NCBI GenBank assembly: GCA_031396505.1
Contig: JANNKX010000160.1
Span: 1-9,735 of the forward strand
Direction: 5' to 3'
DNA length: 9,735 nucleotides
DNA from: JAAFHS01 sp031396505
Lineage (GTDB): Bacteria > Pseudomonadota > Alphaproteobacteria > Rhodobacterales > Rhodobacteraceae
Shown: positions 6,195-9,735 of the stretch, piece by piece
How positions within the stretch are numbered: the first letter of the stretch is position 1
Layout: each line of letters begins with the position of its first letter
Notes under the pieces: model-generated
Told to the model about the DNA's origin: nothing
Database searches by the model: none
The model's input: the letters and a program-made list of their open reading frames with translations, nothing else
Made by a program: the position numbers and the translations under genes

Positions 6195-7415
6195 TTACAG
6201 CACCGCGTCCAGTGCCCTGATCAACCCCGCCACCTCATCCGCGCTGGTGTAATGTGCAAGGCTCATCCGCAAGACGCCCTTGTCCAGATCGACCCCCATC
6301 GCCTGCAACGGCCGCACGCCGTAAAAATCGCCGCCCCCACAGTTGAACCCGCGCTGCCCCAAGGCCTTTGCCACCGGCTCTGCCGCCCGGTCCAGCGCGA
6401 CCGCCACCGTCGGCGCGCGCAGGTGCGCATCGCGCGGCCCGATCAGGCGCAGGTCGTTGCGCCCGGCCAGATAGTCCAGCAAGGGTGCAACCGTCACCAC
6501 TTCGGCCCGCCGCATCAGATCATGCACGCCCCGGTTCCGCGCCCGCGCATCGCCCGTGATGCCATGATGCGCCGCCAGATCGTCAATGTAATCCGCAATC
6601 CCCGCGCAAGCCGCGATCTGCGCATGATCCGGCCCCGCAGGCGTGAACCGCTTGTACAACGAGCCCGCGTTGAAGAAATGGCACTGCGCGGGCAGCGCCT
6701 CGCCCATCGCGCGGGCAATCGTCATGATCCCCTGATGCGGGCCATAGGTCTTGTAGGCCGAAAACAGATAGACATCACAGCCAAGGCGCGGCACATCCGG
6801 CAACCCGTGCGGCGCATAAGACACCCCGTCCACCACCGACCAAGCCCCTGCAGCCTTCACCATCGCACAAATCTCGGCCACCGGGTTGATCGCCGCCACC
6901 ACGTTCGAACAATGCGGAAACGCCACCAGCCGCACCTGCCCGTCCGCCAGCAGCGGGGCCAGATCGCCCGTGTCAAGCAGGCCCGTCTGGGCATCCACCT
7001 GCCATTCGCGCACCGCGATCCCGGACTCCGCCAACCGCCGCCAGACGCCCGAATTCGCCTCGTGGTCCTGATTGGTCACCACGATCGCACCCTTGCCCGC
7101 CATCCACTGCCGCAAGGCCTGCGCCAGCACATAGGTATTGGCCGATGTTGATGGCCCGAAACTCACCTCGTCCTCCGCCACGCCCATCATCGCCGCAAGC
7201 CGCGCCCGCGCCTCGTCCATTTCCGCCCCGCCAATCTCGGACGGCGCAAACGGGTGATAAGGCTGCACCTTGCGATCCGTGTAAAACCGCGTCAGCCGGT
7301 CCACCGCGCGCGCGCAAGGGTAAGACCCGCCCGCATTTTCAAAATGCGCCTGCCCCGCAAAACCGGGCGAGGAAAAGGCCGGGAACTGCGCGCGCACGTA
7401 TTCAAGATCGAGCAT
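6195..7415 (-). CDS. Class V aminotransferase, cysteine-desulfurase-like (TIGR01976/VC1184-like subfamily)
   Basis: This 406-residue PLP enzyme shows HFENAGGSYPCARAV (24-38), the phosphate-binding FGPSTSANTY (86-95), NQDHEANSG (115-123), VVDGVSYAPHG (194-204) with Asp196 expected to bind the pyridine nitrogen, and SAYKTYGPHQG (219-229) with Lys222 as the Schiff-base lysine. The motifs match the cysteine-desulfurase-like subfamily whose physiological substrate is, to my knowledge, unsettled. I see no clear equivalent of the NifS/IscS catalytic-cysteine loop, so true desulfurase activity is doubtful. The ATG has AAGGAG nine bases upstream, and the gene is followed by its own terminator. It is a single-gene unit, divergent from the HlyC/Imm11 module across a 179-base gap. 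Length and motifs look intact. Confidence 0.87.
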   Translation of the reverse strand: MLDLEYVRAQFPAFSSPGFAGQAHFENAGGSYPCARAVDRLTRFYTDRKVQPYHPFAPSEIGGAEMDEARARLAAMMGVAEDEVSFGPSTSANTYVLAQALRQWMAGKGAIVVTNQDHEANSGVWRRLAESGIAVREWQVDAQTGLLDTGDLAPLLADGQVRLVAFPHCSNVVAAINPVAEICAMVKAAGAWSVVDGVSYAPHGLPDVPRLGCDVYLFSAYKTYGPHQGIMTIARAMGEALPAQCHFFNAGSLYKRFTPAGPDHAQIAACAGIADYIDDLAAHHGITGDARARNRGVHDLMRRAEVVTVAPLLDYLAGRNDLRLIGPRDAHLRAPTVAVALDRAAEPVAKALGQRGFNCGGGDFYGVRPLQAMGVDLDKGVLRMSLAHYTSADEVAGLIRALDAVL

Positions 7416-7473
7416 GAATGGGGTCTCCTTTGGCCGCAGTGGTGACCTGCGCGCGGCACATGGTCAAGACCAC

Positions 7474-7495
7474 GCGGGTGGGTGAACCCATGTCT
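7474..7495. repeat. Decayed copy of the palindromic repeat arm found at 9612-9693
   Basis: GCGGGTGGGTGAA-CCCATGTCT matches GTAGGGTGGG(G)TGAAACCCACGTCT at 9612-9636 apart from a few substitutions and small indels. A C-rich stretch after it (7499-7520, TTTCACCC then C-rich to TTTACCCC) may be the eroded opposite arm. It lies in the leader of the acyltransferase module. Confidence 0.5.
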
Positions 7496-7584
7496 GCCTT
7501 TCACCCCCCCCCTTTACCCCTGCCCGATCCGCACCCCTGTTCCCAAGAACCGCCACAATCCCCGTCTATTCCACCCGCCAAAGT

Positions 7585-7588
7585 GGAG
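7585..7588 (+). promoter_or_regulatory. Shine-Dalgarno GGAG that sets the acyltransferase start at ATG 7595
   Basis: GGAG lies six bases before ATG 7595. The frame stays open upstream to 7418, but that extension runs through a degenerate repeat and a C-rich, proline-coding low-complexity stretch. Starting at 7595 gives 171 residues, close to HlyC (170). Confidence 0.65.
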
Positions 7589-7594
7589 CGGCAC

Positions 7595-8110
7595 ATGTTC
7601 TCATCACCCGATTGCGCCGACTGGCCATCACTCCGGCCCCCATTCCCGATGTCCGCTTGGGTACGGGGCAAAATCGTGATGGCCATGATGGCCCTGCCAC
7701 GCTATCGCCACCAGACGCATGCCGATCTGCAGCCGCTGGTGCTGGAGCCGCTGGGCAGCGACCGGATCGCGATTGCGCATCCCAAGGGCACGGATCGCAC
7801 GGCCTTGGTCGATATCGCGGGCTTTGCGATCTGGGCGAGCGTGTCGGATGAGGTCGATCTGAAGATCCGTGAGCAGATCAAGACTGGCACCTTCCCGATC
7901 CGGTTGAAGCCGGAGGATTGGCAGTCGGGCGATATCAACTGGCTGCTGGACGTGATCGCACCGGACCGCAAGGCCACGGGTCAGGTGATCGCGAACTTCC
8001 GGCAAGTGGTCAAGGAGGGCGATCTGCGCATCCATCCGCAGGTGGCGGGGCTGGTGGATGATGACATGCGGGGGAAGATGATGGGTGCGGGAAAAGGAGC
8101 GGCGGCATGA
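7595..8110 (+). CDS. RTX toxin-activating lysine acyltransferase, HlyC family
   Basis: This 171-residue protein resembles HlyC, which transfers acyl chains from acyl-ACP to internal lysines of RTX protoxins in the cytoplasm. The clearest match is WQSGDINWLLDVIAP (109-123) against HlyC's WTSGDRKWFIDWIAP; Asp119 corresponds to the functional Asp92 of HlyC. The block PRYRHQTHADLQPLVLEPL (35-53) fits the PRHKHLFIADL-type segment of alphaproteobacterial homologues, with His39 the candidate catalytic histidine (HlyC His23). FAIWASVSDEVD (77-88) matches the ASWA strand. The start at 7595 rests on GGAG six bases upstream and on family length. The stop overlaps the next start in an ATGA, so it is translationally coupled to the first Imm11-like gene. 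No RTX protein is encoded in this window, so its substrate is elsewhere or beyond the right edge. Confidence 0.78.
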   Translation: MFSSPDCADWPSLRPPFPMSAWVRGKIVMAMMALPRYRHQTHADLQPLVLEPLGSDRIAIAHPKGTDRTALVDIAGFAIWASVSDEVDLKIREQIKTGTFPIRLKPEDWQSGDINWLLDVIAPDRKATGQVIANFRQVVKEGDLRIHPQVAGLVDDDMRGKMMGAGKGAAA

Positions 8111-8883
8111 CTGGCACGGTATGGCTAAGCAGGGTCCAGTCAAATGGGTTAGTAGCCGGTGCGAATGGTTTGCGGACGAAGTACTTTGGGAAGACGTGGG
8201 AAGAGCCTTATCCGCGCCATCAAATTCCAGAACTGGATAGCGATCTGATGGAGAATATGGCGCGTTACAATGAAGGCTTTCCGCTTGCCCCACATGAATT
8301 TCCTGAGGCGTCAGCCATCTACGATGCCGCCTGTTTTCGCCGCGCGAAGCAGCTGTTTTACCCCGCAAGCGGCTTTCTCGGCGCGCGCGAACGGCTGGCC
8401 GAGGTGCTGTCGCGGTTCGATCTGGGGCCGATCGGGCTGATCCCCTACACGATCTACGAGGCGGATGAAGTGACACCGCATCCCGGGCCATTCTGGCTGA
8501 TCGGATTGGGGGTGCAGAAGGCCACTTTCCTGCCCGAAGAAAGCCAAAGCATAGAATGGGGCGTTCCGAACCATGCAACCGGGAAAAGACGTCCCCGTAT
8601 CAGCCCGAATGTCTCTGACGGCGACATCGCGCTGTCGGCTGCCGCGCTGGACGGACCCGACCTGTGGGTCGAGGCCGGATTCCGGGGCAATTTATGGATG
8701 AGTGACCGTTTAGTACAGGCCTTGCGGGATGGGAATTTCGGGTTCGAATGGATGTTATCGCAGTGCCGCATTCGCCCAGACCTTGGCCGTTTGCTGGGGT
8801 TTGTTGGGGAAAAGGGAACACAGGCACGGGTCCGTTCAGCCTGTAGCGCGACGCAAGAAGGGGTGATCTCACATGCCGTATGA
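8107..8883 (+). CDS. Imm11/DUF1629-family protein, putative immunity protein (first copy)
   Basis: This 258-residue soluble protein has no signal peptide or membrane segment. Its C-terminal half, GPDLWVEAGFRGNLWMSDRL (183-202) followed by VQALRDGNFGFEWMLSQCRI, resembles the Imm11 (DUF1629, PF07791) signature, a D(L/I)WxxxxxxGxxxxSD-(R/A)L block followed by a short helix and a hydrophobic strand. Imm11 proteins are usually found beside polymorphic toxins and are proposed immunity proteins, although few have been tested. ATG 8107 overlaps the acyltransferase stop (ATGA) and has AAGGAG seven bases upstream, giving a firm start. The next gene begins 11 bases before this one ends. Sequence identity with the second Imm11-like protein appears low outside the signature. 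The assignment is by motif only. Confidence 0.65.
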   Translation: MTGTVWLSRVQSNGLVAGANGLRTKYFGKTWEEPYPRHQIPELDSDLMENMARYNEGFPLAPHEFPEASAIYDAACFRRAKQLFYPASGFLGARERLAEVLSRFDLGPIGLIPYTIYEADEVTPHPGPFWLIGLGVQKATFLPEESQSIEWGVPNHATGKRRPRISPNVSDGDIALSAAALDGPDLWVEAGFRGNLWMSDRLVQALRDGNFGFEWMLSQCRIRPDLGRLLGFVGEKGTQARVRSACSATQEGVISHAV

Positions 8884-9574
8884 TGTGACAGCGGGATGGT
8901 ATCCGGACACAAAGATCAACGCACCGTGGGAAGAATATCTCGACGGGAACCGTGACTTGGTAAGGCTTGTTGATGACACGCCTGATGGCGGTACCTTGAT
9001 TGCCGGGTCGGGGGTTGGGCGGCCAGTTGTTCCAGACCATATGCCAAAAAAAATCGGCCTGCGTGATGCGCATCCCTCTTGGAAGCTGCTTGATTTCGAA
9101 AAAAGTGGCGTTGGCTGGCGTATCACGACCGCCGCCAAGGACCTGATCGAACGGCTTGAACCCGGCGTGCATCAGTTCTTTCCGGTCGAAGTTTTTGCTT
9201 ACTCTTACGATCCGACCACATGGCAGGACATTTACGGCAACTACGACCCCGTCGCCGACGGCACCCATGTTGACCGCAAGATCGCCGACCAATGGTTTTT
9301 CGTGATCTGCAACCGGCTGGATACGATGAACCGGGAACTGACGGTTGGGCTTTTGGACAATGGAAATTACGGACCAGGCCTGTTGAAGCTTGGGATCGGT
9401 GGAAAGCCTTTGGAACAACCGCCTCGCCTTGTGCTGAACCAAAGCGCGATCGGTCAGACACATATCTGGTGCGAGCGTTGCGTCGGCCATACGTTTTTTT
9501 CAGACAGGCTGATTGAAGAAATTGATGCAGCAGGCCTGACCGGCCTGCGCCGTACATTCATTGAAGCGGTTTAA
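8873..9574 (+). CDS. Imm11/DUF1629-family protein, putative immunity protein (second copy)
   Basis: This 233-residue soluble protein carries the Imm11/DUF1629 pattern more clearly than its neighbour. ITTAAKDLIERLEPGVHQFFPVEVF (84-108) sits in the middle, followed by WFFVICNRLDTMNREL (141-156), then LVLNQSAIGQTHIWCERCVGHTFFSDRLIEEIDAAGLTGL towards the end (187-225). That last block parallels the GNLWMSDRLVQALRDG segment of the first copy. It starts 11 bases inside the upstream gene, with an AAGGGG/GGTGAT ribosome-site region before the ATG, so three genes from 7595 to 9574 overlap end to end. I infer a cytoplasmic protein that binds a cognate toxin. Two divergent copies may match two toxins or two domains. 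A role other than immunity cannot be excluded. Confidence 0.75.
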   Translation: MPYDVTAGWYPDTKINAPWEEYLDGNRDLVRLVDDTPDGGTLIAGSGVGRPVVPDHMPKKIGLRDAHPSWKLLDFEKSGVGWRITTAAKDLIERLEPGVHQFFPVEVFAYSYDPTTWQDIYGNYDPVADGTHVDRKIADQWFFVICNRLDTMNRELTVGLLDNGNYGPGLLKLGIGGKPLEQPPRLVLNQSAIGQTHIWCERCVGHTFFSDRLIEEIDAAGLTGLRRTFIEAV

Positions 9575-9611
9575 AAGGCGATTTTGACATGACACTTGGT
9601 GCCCAGCAAGC

Positions 9612-9693
9612 GTAGGGTGGGGTGAAACCCACGTCTTTCTTATGATGAAAAACCAATGGTTTGTGCAGCCCGCGTGGGTTTCACCCACCCTAC
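9612..9693. repeat. Long imperfect palindrome (REP/MITE-like) downstream of the Imm11 genes
   Basis: The left arm 9612-9633 (GTAGGGTGGG…GAAACCCACG) and right arm 9673-9693 (CGTGGGTTTC…CCACCCTAC) are reverse complements over 21 bases, with a single extra G in the left arm. They are separated by 39 bases. Each arm is itself partly palindromic (GGGT…ACCC). No transposase is nearby, so it resembles a REP/BIME or miniature inverted-repeat element, and it could also act as a hairpin at the operon's end. The rest of 9575-9735 shows no gene. Confidence 0.7.
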
Positions 9694-9735
9694 CCGCTCC
9701 TGCGCATCACTCCCCCCGAAAATGTACCCGGGCAC

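Noticed and set aside
6150..7151. Long plus-strand open frame (333 codons) opposite the aminotransferase
   Set aside because: The complementary frame carries the full set of PLP-enzyme motifs, while this one begins inside the terminator region and has no domain-like sequence.
7436..7467. TTGACC on the minus strand (7467-7462) as a sigma-70 -35 for the aminotransferase
   Set aside because: No acceptable -10 lies 16-18 bases downstream, so the hexamer alone is not enough.
7504..7512. Run of nine C residues as a phase-variation tract
   Set aside because: It would shift frame only if translation began upstream of it, and the supported start lies about 80 bases downstream. A promoter effect is possible but unsupported.
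7418..7594. N-terminal 59-codon extension of the acyltransferase
   Set aside because: It is low-complexity and proline-rich, runs through a decayed repeat and has no good ribosome site. ATG 7595 has GGAG at six bases and gives the normal HlyC length.
1..9735. CRISPR array, tRNA or rRNA genes
   Set aside because: No regularly spaced direct repeats, tRNA-like cloverleaf ends or rRNA-like sequence were seen. The only tandem repeat is the three-unit 15-bp element at 2896-2940.

Overview
The window looks like a chromosomal stretch of a high-GC alphaproteobacterium, most likely Rhodobacteraceae. The strongest evidence is the run phrA–cfaA–trgA–trgB: TrgA/TrgB-type proteins and a photolyase next to a cyclopropane-synthase-like methyltransferase are familiar from Rhodobacter sphaeroides. 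An RpoE-type (singlet-oxygen sigma factor, ECF11) promoter sequence lies directly in front of phrA.

Layout. (1) 3–1732, plus strand: the 3' end of a TIM-barrel sugar phosphate isomerase/epimerase, overlapping by one base a Gfo/Idh/MocA NAD(P)-dependent oxidoreductase. This is the downstream end of a sugar or polyol catabolic operon that begins outside the window. (2) 1733–1775: a short convergent gap with a 21-nt imperfect dyad. (3) 1776–6057, minus strand, read right to left: phrA (DNA photolyase), a CFA-synthase-like SAM methyltransferase (cfaA, possibly the furan-fatty-acid methylase ufaM), trgA (small membrane protein) and trgB (Nudix hydrolase with an N-terminal gamma-glutamylcyclotransferase-like domain). 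Gaps are short or overlapping, so this reads as one stress operon behind a TGATCC-N18-TAAGGT promoter. It would couple light-driven DNA repair, lipid modification and a tellurite/oxidant-resistance pair. (4) 6195–7415, minus strand: a class V aminotransferase (cysteine-desulfurase-like) with its own hairpin terminator before the phrA promoter. (5) 7595–9574, plus strand: a tightly overlapping three-gene accessory module, an HlyC-type toxin-activating lysine acyltransferase followed by two different Imm11/DUF1629-family putative immunity proteins. No RTX or other toxin gene is in the window. (6) 9575–9735: no gene, but a long palindromic repeat. A decayed look-alike lies at 7474–7495, so similar repeats bracket the accessory module.

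The most interesting items are the acyltransferase plus double-Imm11 module without a visible toxin, the RpoE-type promoter that seems to bring trgAB into a singlet-oxygen-response operon, and the non-canonical active-site residues of the CFA-like enzyme. All family assignments rest on motif recognition by eye; no search was run.
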